From the NCBI RefSeq assembly GCF_002300165.1, contig NZ_MLCE01000031.1, positions 309,034 through 373,033 on the forward strand: 64,000 nucleotides of DNA. Reading direction: 5' to 3'. This document shows, piece by piece, positions 1-8,432 of the stretch. Source of the DNA: Streptomyces sp. Tue6028. GTDB taxonomy: Bacteria; Actinomycetota; Actinomycetes; Streptomycetales; Streptomycetaceae. How positions within the stretch are numbered: the first letter of the stretch is position 1; every line of letters begins with the position of its first letter. The position numbers and the translations under genes are program-made. The notes under the pieces are model-generated. The model was not told the origin of the DNA. It did not search any database and saw nothing but the letters and a program-made list of their open reading frames with translations.

Positions 1-373
1 CGACGGCCAGCGGATGCAGGTCGAACTCCGCCGCCAGCGACAGGAGTTCGGACTCGGTGGGACGGGCCAGGCCGATCCAGGCCATCCCGGCCGGCTGCTC
101 GCGCAGCTCACGGAAGGTGTCGGCCAGCGACGCGGGCGTCGAGACGCGGACACCGTCGCGGTACAGCGCCGCCTGCACGACGCTGCCCATGTCGGCGGGT
201 TCCGGCGCCGGCGGTCCGGAGCGGGGCGCGGAGGCCGACGAGGGCGGTGCGGCGGGCGGGTTCAGGGCGCGCCGCCAGGCGGACATCCGGGTGTCCTTCC
301 CGCCCCGGGCGTCCGCGGCCTCGCCCGCGTCGCGGCCGTTCTTCGAGGTCGGGCGGGCGCGTCGGTCGGACAT
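1..373 (-). CDS. CorA-like divalent metal ion transporter, N-terminal part (cut by left edge)
   Basis: The reading frame opens at an ATG at 373 and stays open to base 1, giving about 124 residues of a longer protein. After a low-complexity Arg/Ala/Pro-rich head of about 60 residues comes text typical of the cytoplasmic domain of CorA-family Mg2+/Co2+ channels: 'AWIGLARPTESELLSLAAEF' followed by DLHPLAV. The C-terminal two-helix membrane domain with the GMN motif would lie to the left of the window and cannot be checked. The gene diverges from the AlkZ-like gene; about 145 bases between the two starts hold both promoters. CorA assignment is by recognition of this N-terminal block only. Confidence 0.72.
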   Translation of the reverse strand, partial: MSDRRARPTSKNGRDAGEAADARGGKDTRMSAWRRALNPPAAPPSSASAPRSGPPAPEPADMGSVVQAALYRDGVRVSTPASLADTFRELREQPAGMAWIGLARPTESELLSLAAEFDLHPLAV

Positions 374-518
374 CGCGGCTGCCTCCTCCGTCGAACGCGC
401 GTCTGTGTGATCACGGAGCAGGATATACGGGGCAAACGGCCTGGGGCGCCCGCTCCCTCGGGGATCCGGTGAGAATCGAGGACAGAGATTGTCCGCAAGT
501 GGGGCTAGCGTGCGGAGC

Positions 519-1634
519 ATGACGAAGACGACCACGACGGCCCCCGTGCTCGGCACCCGCGCGCTCAACCGCGCGACCCTCGACCGCCAGCTGCTGCTGC
601 GCCGTTCCCCGCTGTCCGCGAAGGCCGCCGTCGAGCACCTGCTCGGTCTCCAGGCGCAGAACGTGAAGCCGCCGTACTACGCGCTCGCCGCCCGCCTCGA
701 CGGATTCGCCCCGAAGGCGCTGTCCCGGCTCATGGCCGACCGGGAGGCCGTCCGCATCGTCACCCTGCGCTCCACCATCCACACCCACACCGCCGACGAC
801 GCCCTCACCCTGCGCCCCCTCGTGCAGGCCGCCCGCGACCGCGAGCTCGTCGGCTTCCGCAAGGGGCTGACCGGCGTCGACCTGGACCGGCTCGCCGCGG
901 TCGCCCGTGAACTGGTGGAGGCGGAGCCGCGCACCATGAAGCAGCTGCGTGAGGCGCTGCTGGCCGACTGGCCGGACGCCGATCCCTTCGCGCTGTCGGT
1001 CGCCGCGCGCTGCCGGCTGCCGCTCGTCCAGGTCACCCCGCGCGGCCTGTGGGGGCAGAGCGGGCAGGTCGCGCTCACCACCGCCGAACACTGGCTGGGC
1101 CGCCCCGCCGAACCGGCCCCGGCTCCCGACGAGACCGTCCTGCGCTATCTCCGGGCCTTCGGCCCCGCCTCCGTCAAGGACATGCAGACCTGGGCCGGCC
1201 TGACTCGCCTGCGCGAGGTCTTCGAACGGCTCCGGCCCCGGCTGCTCGTCTTCCGCGACGAACACGGCGTCGAACTCTTCGACCTCCCCGACGCGCCCCG
1301 CCCGGACGCGGACACCCCCGCCCCGCCGCGGTTCCTGCCCGAGTTCGACAATCTGCTGCTGTCCCACGCCGACCGCACCCGGGTGGTGCCCGCCGACCTC
1401 AAGGGGCGCTCCTGGCAGGGCAACCAGGCGTACTGCACCCTGCTCGTCGACGGCTTCCTGGCCGGGGTGTGGAAGCTGACGGAGGACGCCCTCGTCATCG
1501 AGCCGTTCGGCACCCTGACGAGGGCGCAGCGCGCCGAGGTGACCGAGGAGGGGCAGCGGATGCTCGGCGTCCTGCACGAGGGGGAGCCGGGGAAGACGTA
1601 CGACATCCGGTTCGGGACCGTCGTACGGGCCTGA
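519..1634 (+). CDS. Winged-helix protein of the AlkZ/YcaQ DNA glycosylase family
   Basis: A 371-aa soluble protein of the HTH_42 family (tandem winged helices), which includes E. coli YcaQ and Streptomyces AlkZ, glycosylases that unhook alkylated bases and interstrand crosslinks. The family's catalytic Gln-x-Gln appears as Q45-A-Q47 in 'HLLGLQAQNVKPPYYALAAR'. A second conserved block, 'VTPRGLWGQSGQVALTTAEH', lies near residue 180, and 'FLPEFDNLLLSHADR' near 290. The ATG at 519 has a GGAG very close by; an in-frame TTG at 489 is an alternative start. No biosynthetic genes for an alkylating antibiotic adjoin it, so a general repair role is more likely than self-resistance. The biochemical role is inferred from the family. 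Confidence 0.75.
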   Translation: MTKTTTTAPVLGTRALNRATLDRQLLLRRSPLSAKAAVEHLLGLQAQNVKPPYYALAARLDGFAPKALSRLMADREAVRIVTLRSTIHTHTADDALTLRPLVQAARDRELVGFRKGLTGVDLDRLAAVARELVEAEPRTMKQLREALLADWPDADPFALSVAARCRLPLVQVTPRGLWGQSGQVALTTAEHWLGRPAEPAPAPDETVLRYLRAFGPASVKDMQTWAGLTRLREVFERLRPRLLVFRDEHGVELFDLPDAPRPDADTPAPPRFLPEFDNLLLSHADRTRVVPADLKGRSWQGNQAYCTLLVDGFLAGVWKLTEDALVIEPFGTLTRAQRAEVTEEGQRMLGVLHEGEPGKTYDIRFGTVVRA

Positions 1635-1656
1635 AGTCCGCCGGCTCGCCCGGGAG

Positions 1657-2304
1657 TCAGTCCGCCCGGCCCGTCACCGCCACCGTCACGCCGAGCCCGA
1701 TCATCGTGAAGCCGCCCGCGCCGCCGATGAGGGAGAGACGGCGGTCGGAGCGGGCGAACCAGGCGCGGGCCGCCGACGCGGTCAGGCCCCACAGCGTGTC
1801 CGTGACCAGGCCGATCGAGATGGGGACCAGACCGAGCAGCAGCATCTGCAACGGCACGTGCCCCGCCGCGTGGTCGACGAACTGGGGGAGCACCGCGGCG
1901 AAGAAGACGATGCCCTTGGGGTTGGTGACCCCCACGAGCGCACCGTCCAGCAGGGTGCGGAGGTCGCCACGGGGCGCAGCCGCGGCGTCCGTCCGGATCG
2001 TGGAGGCCTTCATCTCCTTGCGGTGCCGGAACGCCTGCACGCCCAGGAACACGAGATAGGCCGCGCCGGCCAGCTTCACGGCGAGGTACACCGTCACCGA
2101 ACGCTCCACCAGCGAGCCGATCCCGAAGGCGACGGCTACGACCAGCAGGTACGAGCCGACCACGTTGCCGAGCGCCGTCGCCACCGCGGTGCGCCGGCCG
2201 TGCGCGAGCGCCCGCCCGATGACGAACAGCACGCTGGGTCCGGGAATCACGATCACCAGCAGCGACATCGCGGCGAAGGCCAGGAAACGGTCCGTGGACA
2301 CCAT
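1657..2304 (-). CDS. LysE-family amino acid / metabolite exporter
   Basis: A 215-aa membrane protein of the LysE/RhtB export family. Hydrophobic segments are spread along the chain (about six predicted), and the family signature 'VIVIPGPSVLFVIGRALAHG' lies in the first 40 residues, followed by 'GVTNPKGIVFFAAVLPQFVD' mid-protein. I chose the ATG at 2304 (MVSTDRF); an ATG at 2310 (MGMVS) is equally possible, while the longer TTG-type frame would run into the divergent LysR promoter. It is transcribed away from the LysR gene at 2369, the usual arrangement for a LysR-controlled exporter. The substrate cannot be read from sequence. Confidence 0.85.
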   Translation of the reverse strand: MVSTDRFLAFAAMSLLVIVIPGPSVLFVIGRALAHGRRTAVATALGNVVGSYLLVVAVAFGIGSLVERSVTVYLAVKLAGAAYLVFLGVQAFRHRKEMKASTIRTDAAAAPRGDLRTLLDGALVGVTNPKGIVFFAAVLPQFVDHAAGHVPLQMLLLGLVPISIGLVTDTLWGLTASAARAWFARSDRRLSLIGGAGGFTMIGLGVTVAVTGRAD

Positions 2305-2368
2305 GCCCATCACCCCCAAGGGACCCCATTCAAACAGCCGGTGCTCGGCGCGGCCTACAGTCCGTGGC

Positions 2369-3235
2369 ATGGAACTGCGGCAGCTCGGCTATTTCGTGAC
2401 GGTCGCCGAAGAACTGCACTTCGGGCGGGCGGCGGAGCGGCTGCACATCGTGCAGTCCGCCGTGAGCCAGCAGATCCGGCGCCTGGAACGGGAGTTGGGC
2501 GCCGAACTCTTCGACCGCTCGCCGCGGCACGTGCGGCTCACCGGCGCGGGGGAGCGGCTGCTGCCGGAGGCCCGTGCGGTGCTCGCCGCGGCCGACCGGG
2601 CCCGTGCGGCCGTCGCCCCGCGCCACGGCCTGCGGATCGGGACCAGCACCGGCCTCGGTGAGCATCTGGACCGGGTACTGGCCGCGTTCGCGCGGCTCGC
2701 CCCCGGAGTGCCGGTCGAACTGGTCTCCGTGCCGGCGCGGGAGCGGCTCGCGCAGGTCGCGGACGGGCGTCTGGACGCGGCGTTCGTCCGGTCCCCGGAG
2801 CCCGCGCCCGGCCTGCGGATCGTGCCCCTGTGGCCCGACCCGCTGGTCGCCGCCGTCCCGGCCACCCATCCGCTCGCCGCGCGGGACACGCTGGACCTCG
2901 GCGAGCTGGCCGCGCTGCCGCTCAGCATCACCGAGCGCCGCCACAACCCCGCGCTCGTCGACCTGGTGATCGGCGCCTGTCACGACGCCGGATTCGAACC
3001 GCCGGCGGGGCCGGTGAGCGGATCGCTGCAGGACACCCTCGCCACCATCGGCAGCCGCCCGCTGTGGACGGTCGTGTACGCCTCGCACGCACGCGTCGTG
3101 CAGACGCCGCGGGTCGCCTTCGTGCCGTTCCGGGCGCCGGGCCTCACGCTGACCACGGGGCTCGCGGTGCATGCCGCGGCACCCCCGCCGCACTGGGACG
3201 CGCTGCTCGCGGCCTGCGGCGATCACGGGAACTGA
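2369..3235 (+). CDS. LysR-family transcriptional regulator
   Basis: A 288-aa LysR-type regulator. The N-terminal winged HTH starts 'MELRQLGYFVTVAEELHFGR' and continues through 'QSAVSQQIRRLERELGAELF'; a periplasmic-binding-protein-like effector domain fills residues of about 90 to 285. The start is the ATG at 2369, where similarity to the family begins; the frame is open further upstream but that part overlaps the divergent exporter gene. Only 64 bases separate it from the LysE start, so it probably controls the LysE gene and itself from one shared promoter. The downstream tautomerase follows after about 100 bases and could be cotranscribed. Confidence 0.88.
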   Translation: MELRQLGYFVTVAEELHFGRAAERLHIVQSAVSQQIRRLERELGAELFDRSPRHVRLTGAGERLLPEARAVLAAADRARAAVAPRHGLRIGTSTGLGEHLDRVLAAFARLAPGVPVELVSVPARERLAQVADGRLDAAFVRSPEPAPGLRIVPLWPDPLVAAVPATHPLAARDTLDLGELAALPLSITERRHNPALVDLVIGACHDAGFEPPAGPVSGSLQDTLATIGSRPLWTVVYASHARVVQTPRVAFVPFRAPGLTLTTGLAVHAAAPPPHWDALLAACGDHGN

Positions 3236-3339
3236 TCGCTGCGCTCTCGGTCTGCTCCTTGGCCGGCCGCGCCCCGCGCGATGGACTGTTCCCGTCCGCA
3301 CGAAGCGGCACGAGCCGCCGTACGCAAGGGAGTTCAGCG

Positions 3340-3522
3340 ATGCCCATCGTCACCGTCCAGCAGGGTCCGCGCGATGCCGAGCTCAAGCGGGACCTCGTCA
3401 AGCGTGTCACCGACGCCTTCGTCGACGCGTACAGGATCCCGGCCGAGTCGGTGCAGGTGTGGATCCACGAGGTGCCGGCGGACAGTTGGGGTACCGCGGG
3501 GAAGCTGACCGCCGACAAGTAG
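3340..3522 (+). CDS. 4-oxalocrotonate tautomerase-like small protein
   Basis: A 60-aa protein of the tautomerase superfamily (4-OT fold), normal length for the family. After removal of Met the chain begins with Pro ('PIVTVQQGP'), the catalytic N-terminal proline of these enzymes. The C-terminal part 'IPAESVQVWIHEVPADSWG' matches the beta-hairpin conserved in 4-OT proteins. An AGG-type ribosome site ('AAGGGAGTTCAGCG') precedes the ATG. It follows the LysR gene on the same strand, with a strong hairpin just downstream. The substrate (an enol/keto acid) is not deducible; no aromatic-cleavage genes are next to it. Confidence 0.82.
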   Translation: MPIVTVQQGPRDAELKRDLVKRVTDAFVDAYRIPAESVQVWIHEVPADSWGTAGKLTADK

Positions 3523-3534
3523 AGGGGTTGGACA

Positions 3535-3575
3535 GGGGGCGCTGCGGACCGCTCGTGGAGGCTCGCAGCGCCCCC
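3535..3575. terminator. Bidirectional hairpin terminator between tautomerase and protease genes
   Basis: Perfect 12-bp stem (GGGGGCGCTGCG at 3535-3546 with its complement at 3564-3575) and a 17-base loop, placed 12 bases after the tautomerase stop and about 65 bases beyond the convergent protease stop. There is no U-run, as is usual in Streptomyces. Confidence 0.75.
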
Positions 3576-3639
3576 TGGCTCTCACCTGAGGTGTACCTCA
3601 GGAATTCATGGCCGGCCCGATGGCCGGGGCGGGCGCCGG

Positions 3640-4431
3640 CTAGGAGGCGACCTGTGCGGTCACCAGGCCGGAGAACGTGGTCAGCCGGGTGTAGACGCCC
3701 GGGTAGCCGGCCTCGGCGCATCCCTCGCCCCACGAGGTGATGCCCGCCAGGACACCGCCGATGAGCAGCGGGCCGCCGCTGTCGCCCTGGCAGGTGTCGA
3801 CGCCGCCCGAGGCGTACCCGGCGCAGACCATGTCGGACGCCACGAAGTCCGAGCCGTACGAGCTCGCGCAGCCGGAGTCGGACACGATCGGGACGGTCGC
3901 CGTGCGCAACTGGTTGGAGGAGGCGCCGTTCTCGGAGGTGGTGCCCCAGCCGACGATGCGGGCGGTGGCGCCGGTCGCGTACACGCCGGTGTCCGAGGAG
4001 GACACGTACTTCGCGGTGGCGTACGGCATCGACGTGGACAGGGTCAGTACGGCCACGTCGTCGCCGTTGGAGGCGTCCGTGTAGTCGGGGTCGATCCAGA
4101 TCTTGCTGACCTTGCTGACGGTGCCGTTCGTGCCGTTCAGATAGGTTCTGCCGCCGACCACGCGGACGCTGCCCGTAGTCTCGCCGACCATGCAGTGGGC
4201 GGCGGTGACGACCTTGTTCGCAGCGACCAGGGTGCCCCCGCAGAACTGGTTCTGGGAGGCGTCCGTGATCTGCATCATGAACGGGTACGCGGTCGTCGTG
4301 GTCGTCGTGCCGCCGACGATCGGCTGCGGGAGGGCCACGGCGGAGGGGGCGCCGAGCAGGGCGGTCGTGGCGGCGGCAGCGGTCGCCGCACAGACGGCGG
4401 CTGTCTTCTTGGCGCGGTTGAGCCCGGACAT
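3640..4431 (-). CDS. sprT: Secreted trypsin-like serine protease
   Basis: A 263-aa chymotrypsin-fold (S1) protease close in length and sequence to the Streptomyces trypsin SprT. An N-terminal Sec signal (Lys/Arg then a long Ala-rich hydrophobic stretch to about residue 33) and a short propeptide precede the mature start 'IVGG' at residues 38-41. The catalytic triad is visible: His79 in TAAHC, Asp125 in GDDVAVL, Ser218 in CQGDSGGP. Asp212, six residues before the serine, gives trypsin-like Arg/Lys specificity. Six cysteines fit three disulfides. It acts outside the cell. Start ATG at 4431 has AGGAGACC just upstream. It is monocistronic, with an unusually long 740-base 5' region. Confidence 0.9.
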   Translation of the reverse strand: MSGLNRAKKTAAVCAATAAAATTALLGAPSAVALPQPIVGGTTTTTTAYPFMMQITDASQNQFCGGTLVAANKVVTAAHCMVGETTGSVRVVGGRTYLNGTNGTVSKVSKIWIDPDYTDASNGDDVAVLTLSTSMPYATAKYVSSSDTGVYATGATARIVGWGTTSENGASSNQLRTATVPIVSDSGCASSYGSDFVASDMVCAGYASGGVDTCQGDSGGPLLIGGVLAGITSWGEGCAEAGYPGVYTRLTTFSGLVTAQVAS

Positions 4432-5170
4432 GGGTCTCCTCGGAGGTTTGCCGGTGGGGGGACGCGCGGGTGGGGGGTGGTGCACGACGCCCCTGGCTGG
4501 GGAGCCGTGTGCCCGAGCGAGCGGCACGTGGATCACGCTAGGAGCGGTTGCCGCCGCTGCCCAATGAGGGAACCCCCTAGGGGGATTGGGGGAGGGAAAA
4601 CCCTTGGGTGGGCGGGGTGGGGTTTGGTGTGCTGTGCCGCCCGTTTGGTCCTGTGACGGGGCTCGGCCGCCGTTCGGCCGTTCGGCCGAACGCTCCGCCG
4701 GCCCGCGCCGTTGCGCCGAACGGGGCGGCCACGCTGCTCCGTTCGGATGCAAGGGGCGCTCCTGGTACGCCCGTTCGGCCGAACGGACCCGCTCCTCGGA
4801 CCCGCTCGGCCGAACGGGTCGTACGCGGGGCGGGGTTCGGCCGAACGGGTCGTGCGCGCGGGCCCGGACCCGTTCCCCGACGTCCGGCGAGCGGGGTGGT
4901 CGCCGTGCCGGGTGCCGGGCGAGCGGGATGTTCGTCGAGCGGGGGCCGCCGAGAGGGGGTCTCCGCCGGGCCGGGCGTTCCCGGAGCCGGGTCGCCCCCC
5001 CCGTGCCGGACGTTCCCGGAGCGGGGCTGTCCGCCGTGCCGGGACCTCGCTCGGCCGGTGTTCCGCTCGGCCGGGTTCTCGGGGCCGTCGCGGTTCCGGT
5101 CGGCCGGTGGTCTCCGGCCGGGTGCGCCTGGTCCGCCGGCCCGCCGGGTCCCGTTCGGTCGGGCGGCGCG
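4432..5170. other. 739-bp gene-free region upstream of the protease, downstream of the LAL regulator
   Basis: No convincing gene in either strand. The part nearest the protease start holds a GC palindrome CCCCCTAGGGGG (4573-4584). The middle (4671-4850) carries a cluster of TTCGGCCGAA palindromes, listed separately. From about 4850 to 5165 the sequence is low-complexity, repeating CGGCCGGG / CCGGGCGAGCGGG-like words. Open frames here only reflect the base bias. Confidence 0.6.
4671..4850. repeat. Cluster of TTCGGCCGAA palindromes
   Basis: The perfect 10-mer palindrome TTCGGCCGAA occurs at 4681-4690, 4774-4783 and 4836-4845, with a one-mismatch copy (CTCGGCCGAA) at 4806-4815. Around 4771-4786 the symmetry extends to 16 bp (CCGTTCGGCCGAACGG). 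Half copies (CGTTCGG, GCCGAACGG) fill the spaces, and the last two copies share the flank GAACGGGTCGT. They lie 240 to 415 bases upstream of the protease start. Confidence 0.8.
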
Positions 5171-8020
5171 TCAGCCCGGTCTGCGCTCCGCCGCCAGACG
5201 CACGATGTCCACCCGGGAACGGATCCCCAGCTTGCGGTACACCCGGGTGAGGGTCGCCTCGACCGTCTTGACGCTGATGAAGAGCCGCGCGGCGATCTCG
5301 CGGTTGGTGGCGCCCTCCATGACGAGCGCGGCGACCTGTCGCTCGGTCGCCGCGAGGGTGTCCAGGGCCGCGGGCGCGAGCGGCGGCGCGGGCGCATCCG
5401 CGGCGGACGCCGCCTCGACCTGGCGGAGCCAGGGGAGGGCCCGGCAGCGACGGAAGAGCCGGGCCGCCTCGTCGTACGGGGTGGGGCCGGGCACAGCGGT
5501 CCCTCCTGCCCGCGCGAAGCCGAGGGCGTGGGGGAAGGTGCGCAGCGCGGCGAGCGCGTACGCGGCGCGGGCCTCCTCCAGGCCGTAGCCCAGTTTGGCG
5601 AGACGGTCCTGCGCGGAGGCCAACTGTCGTTCGGCGGGCCCCTGTTCGCCACGGACGGCGCGGACGAGGGCCTCGGCGCGGTCCAGGACCGCCAGCACGC
5701 TCTCGCGTTCCAGCCGCAGCGCCCGCTCGCGGGTCACGTCGATGACGTCCTGCGCCTCCACGACCTCCCCCACGCGCACGAGTGCCTCGGCGAGGTCGCC
5801 GTGCCAGCGTCCGCGAGCGGGATCGACGACGCCGAGATTGCCCTCCAACTCCCGTACCCGGCGCAGGGACTGCACGGCCCCGGCCGCGTCACCGGCGACC
5901 AGCCGGGCGTGCCCGAGGGCACCCAGGGCGCGCGAGAGGTAGACCAGGTCGCCGTCCTCCTCGGCGCGGTCCACGGCCTCCCGGGCGAGCGCGAGCGCCC
6001 TGTCCACGTCGCCGCCGGCCGCCTCGGCGAGCGAGGTGAACATGGCGGTGGCCGCCTCCCCGATCCCGGTGTCACGGGCGAGCCGCAGACTTTCCCTGGC
6101 CAGGTCCAGCGCCCGGCCGCAGTGCCCGGCGCGCAGCTCGGTCTCCGCGAGCCCGCGCAGGAAGTGCACCTCGCTCTCGACCATCCCGCGGCGCTGCGCC
6201 TCGCGCAGCAGCGCGGTGATCGTCGTACGGGCCTCGGCCAGCCGGTCGCCCATGATCAGCCAGCGGAAGCGGGCGGCACCCGCGCCGTTGTGGTCGCAGG
6301 CCACGCGCGGGTCCTGCGGCTCGCGCATCGCCCGCTGGATGGTTCCCGGGGCGCCGGGGTGGCCCATCAGGGTCTCCATCTGCGCCTGGAAGCCCAGGGC
6401 CAGGAGCTCGGTGCGCCGGTCGCCGGCGCGCGCCGCGAGCCGCGCGGCGATCGCCGCCTCCTCGCGTCCCTTGGCCATCTCGCCCTCCACGAGGAGGGCA
6501 CGCCAGGCCAGTTGGTAGCGGACCAGGGCGAGCAGGCCGGGGTCCTCGCCCGCGTCCGCGAGCGCCTGCGGGAAGACCGCGTCGACCTCCGCCATGGCCT
6601 GTCCGGCCGCGTCGATGACGACGATCCAGGCCCGTACCCGGTCCGCGGGCCCGGTGGCGTGGGACAACACCTGACGCGCGACGTCCCGCGCGAGGTCCGT
6701 CTCTCCGGCGGTCAGGGCGTCCTCCGCGGCCTGGAGGCGACGCTGGTCGGGGCCGGGCACGGCGTCGGGCGGGGTGTGCCGGGCGGCCAGCAGTCCGAGG
6801 CCCGCGGCGACGGAGGGCGCGCCCCGGTCCCGGGCGGCGGCCGCGGCGTCACCGAGCCGGGCGGCGACGCCCGGGTCCGTCCCGGTGGTCGCCAGGGCGA
6901 GGTGCCGGGCGCGTTCGATGGGGTCGGAGGCGGCCGTGGACAGGGCGGCGTGCGCGGCCCGCCGCTCCTGGGCGCTCGCCTCCGCGTACAGGGCGGCGGA
7001 CACCAGGGGGTGCGCGAACCGGATGCCCGGTGTCTCGCGTTCCGTGGCGAGCAGTCCGAGCGCCGCCGCCGACGCGGTGTCGGCCTCGGCGTTCACGCGG
7101 CCCGCCGCGTGCAGCAGCGCCAGGGTCGGCCGGGCACCCGCGCTCGCCACGAGCAGGGTGCGACGGGCCTCCGCGGACAGCATGTCCAGCCGGCTGAGGA
7201 CGAGCGCCCGCAGGGACGTCGGCACGGGGAGGGGCTCGCCCGGACTCGGCGGGGTGCGGGACTCGGCGAGGGCGCGGCCCAGTTCGAGCGCGAAGAGGGG
7301 ATTGCCGCCGCTGGTGCGGTGGATGTCCCGCACGGTCGAGCGGGACAGGCCGGTGTGGCCGCGCCGGTCGAGGAGCCGGGCCACGTGGGCGCGGGTGAGC
7401 GGGTTGATCCGCAGGGCGACGGTGTCCGGAGGAGACTGGCGTAGATAGCGGTCCGTCTGCAGTTCCTGCGACTCGGTCTCGGTGCGTACGGCGCACAGCA
7501 TCCGTACGGGCACACCGCCGAGGCGGCGGGCGGCGAAGCCGAGCAGTTCGGCACTGGCCGGGTCGAGCCACTGGAGGTCGTCCGCGACGATCAGCACGGG
7601 GCCTCGGGCGGCCAGGGCGCGGAGCACGGACAGCACGGCGAGCCGCAGCGCCAGACCGTCGCGCTGGAGGGTGGACTCGCCGCGGCCGGTGAGGGCGGAC
7701 TCCAGAGCCGTGCGCTGCGGGGCGGGAAGCCCGTCCGAGACCTCGTCGACCACCAGGCCGAAGAGGTCGGCGAGCGCGAGGAACGGGAGATGGGATTCGG
7801 ACTCGGTGGCGGAGCACCTCAACACGGTCCGTGCCGTTTCGGCGCATTCCGCGGCCAATGACCGCAGGACGGTCGACTTTCCTATTCCCGCGGGGCCGTG
7901 CAGCAGCACACTGCCACCGCCGGAGAGTTGCGCACGCGCCTCGGTGAAGAGTTCCTCCCGGCCGATGACCAGGTCGGGGCGGGGTCTGGCAGGTTCGTTG
8001 AAGTCCCCTCGCACGGTCAC
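5171..8020 (-). CDS. Large ATP-binding LuxR-family (LAL / MalT-type) transcriptional regulator
   Basis: A 949-aa LAL regulator. A Walker A motif 'HGPAGIGKST' lies near residue 42 and the Walker B-like 'VLIVADDLQWLD' near 150, forming a STAND/AAA-type ATPase domain. A long helical, TPR-like middle (about 350-860) follows. The last 65 residues are a LuxR/GerE helix-turn-helix ('NREIAARLFISVKTVEATLT'). I place the start at the GTG at 8020, preceded by GAGGGGAG; the frame is open to 8089 but without a ribosome site. LAL proteins are usually activators of secondary-metabolite or sugar-use genes. No cluster adjoins it, so the target is unknown; the protease downstream is one candidate. Confidence 0.87.
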   Translation of the reverse strand: MTVRGDFNEPARPRPDLVIGREELFTEARAQLSGGGSVLLHGPAGIGKSTVLRSLAAECAETARTVLRCSATESESHLPFLALADLFGLVVDEVSDGLPAPQRTALESALTGRGESTLQRDGLALRLAVLSVLRALAARGPVLIVADDLQWLDPASAELLGFAARRLGGVPVRMLCAVRTETESQELQTDRYLRQSPPDTVALRINPLTRAHVARLLDRRGHTGLSRSTVRDIHRTSGGNPLFALELGRALAESRTPPSPGEPLPVPTSLRALVLSRLDMLSAEARRTLLVASAGARPTLALLHAAGRVNAEADTASAAALGLLATERETPGIRFAHPLVSAALYAEASAQERRAAHAALSTAASDPIERARHLALATTGTDPGVAARLGDAAAAARDRGAPSVAAGLGLLAARHTPPDAVPGPDQRRLQAAEDALTAGETDLARDVARQVLSHATGPADRVRAWIVVIDAAGQAMAEVDAVFPQALADAGEDPGLLALVRYQLAWRALLVEGEMAKGREEAAIAARLAARAGDRRTELLALGFQAQMETLMGHPGAPGTIQRAMREPQDPRVACDHNGAGAARFRWLIMGDRLAEARTTITALLREAQRRGMVESEVHFLRGLAETELRAGHCGRALDLARESLRLARDTGIGEAATAMFTSLAEAAGGDVDRALALAREAVDRAEEDGDLVYLSRALGALGHARLVAGDAAGAVQSLRRVRELEGNLGVVDPARGRWHGDLAEALVRVGEVVEAQDVIDVTRERALRLERESVLAVLDRAEALVRAVRGEQGPAERQLASAQDRLAKLGYGLEEARAAYALAALRTFPHALGFARAGGTAVPGPTPYDEAARLFRRCRALPWLRQVEAASAADAPAPPLAPAALDTLAATERQVAALVMEGATNREIAARLFISVKTVEATLTRVYRKLGIRSRVDIVRLAAERRPG

Positions 8021-8432
8021 CGCTCCCCTCGTGTGTCGTGTCCGGGCCAATATTAGGCAACGACTCTTTGAATTTCGGACTGTCGACATGGTGAGGGAAA
8101 TAACAAGCGTGCCGCATAAGTCATTTCAGTGCAGCGCGGAGTGAATGGACAGCCGCAGAAGGGGAGCGCTCCCGCGCGCCGTCCGGGGCCGTTTCCGCCT
8201 CGGGGGCCCCTTCCGTCCGGTGCGGCCGGAGCCTCTCCCGGGCCCGGACAGGCCCTGTTTGCGCCACGGGAGCGGTCCCACGCCGCGAGGTGGTCGCACC
8301 TGTCGCGCACGGGCGGACGCCTGCCCGCGCGCGGGCCGAAGAAACCTGTCGCGCAGGGAAGAGGCCCCGCCCGCCCCGCACGGGAACCCCGCAGGCGACC
8401 CAGCGCCACGGGAGGACCCCGCGGCCAACCCC
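8021..8432. other. 412-bp intergenic region with an AT-rich promoter segment for the LAL gene
   Basis: Bases 8040-8145 are markedly less GC-rich than their surroundings and include AATATTAGGCAACG and TTTGAATTTCGG, a likely promoter and leader for the LAL gene on the minus strand. I cannot fix the -10/-35 boxes. From 8145 to 8432 the DNA is ordinary GC-rich sequence with no gene or obvious structure. Confidence 0.5.

Noticed and set aside
4586..7444. Long open frame (over 900 codons) on the plus strand opposite the LAL regulator
   Set aside because: It is the antisense shadow of a GC-rich gene; the translation is low-complexity Gly/Arg/Ala/Val text with no domain, while the minus strand encodes a clear LAL protein.
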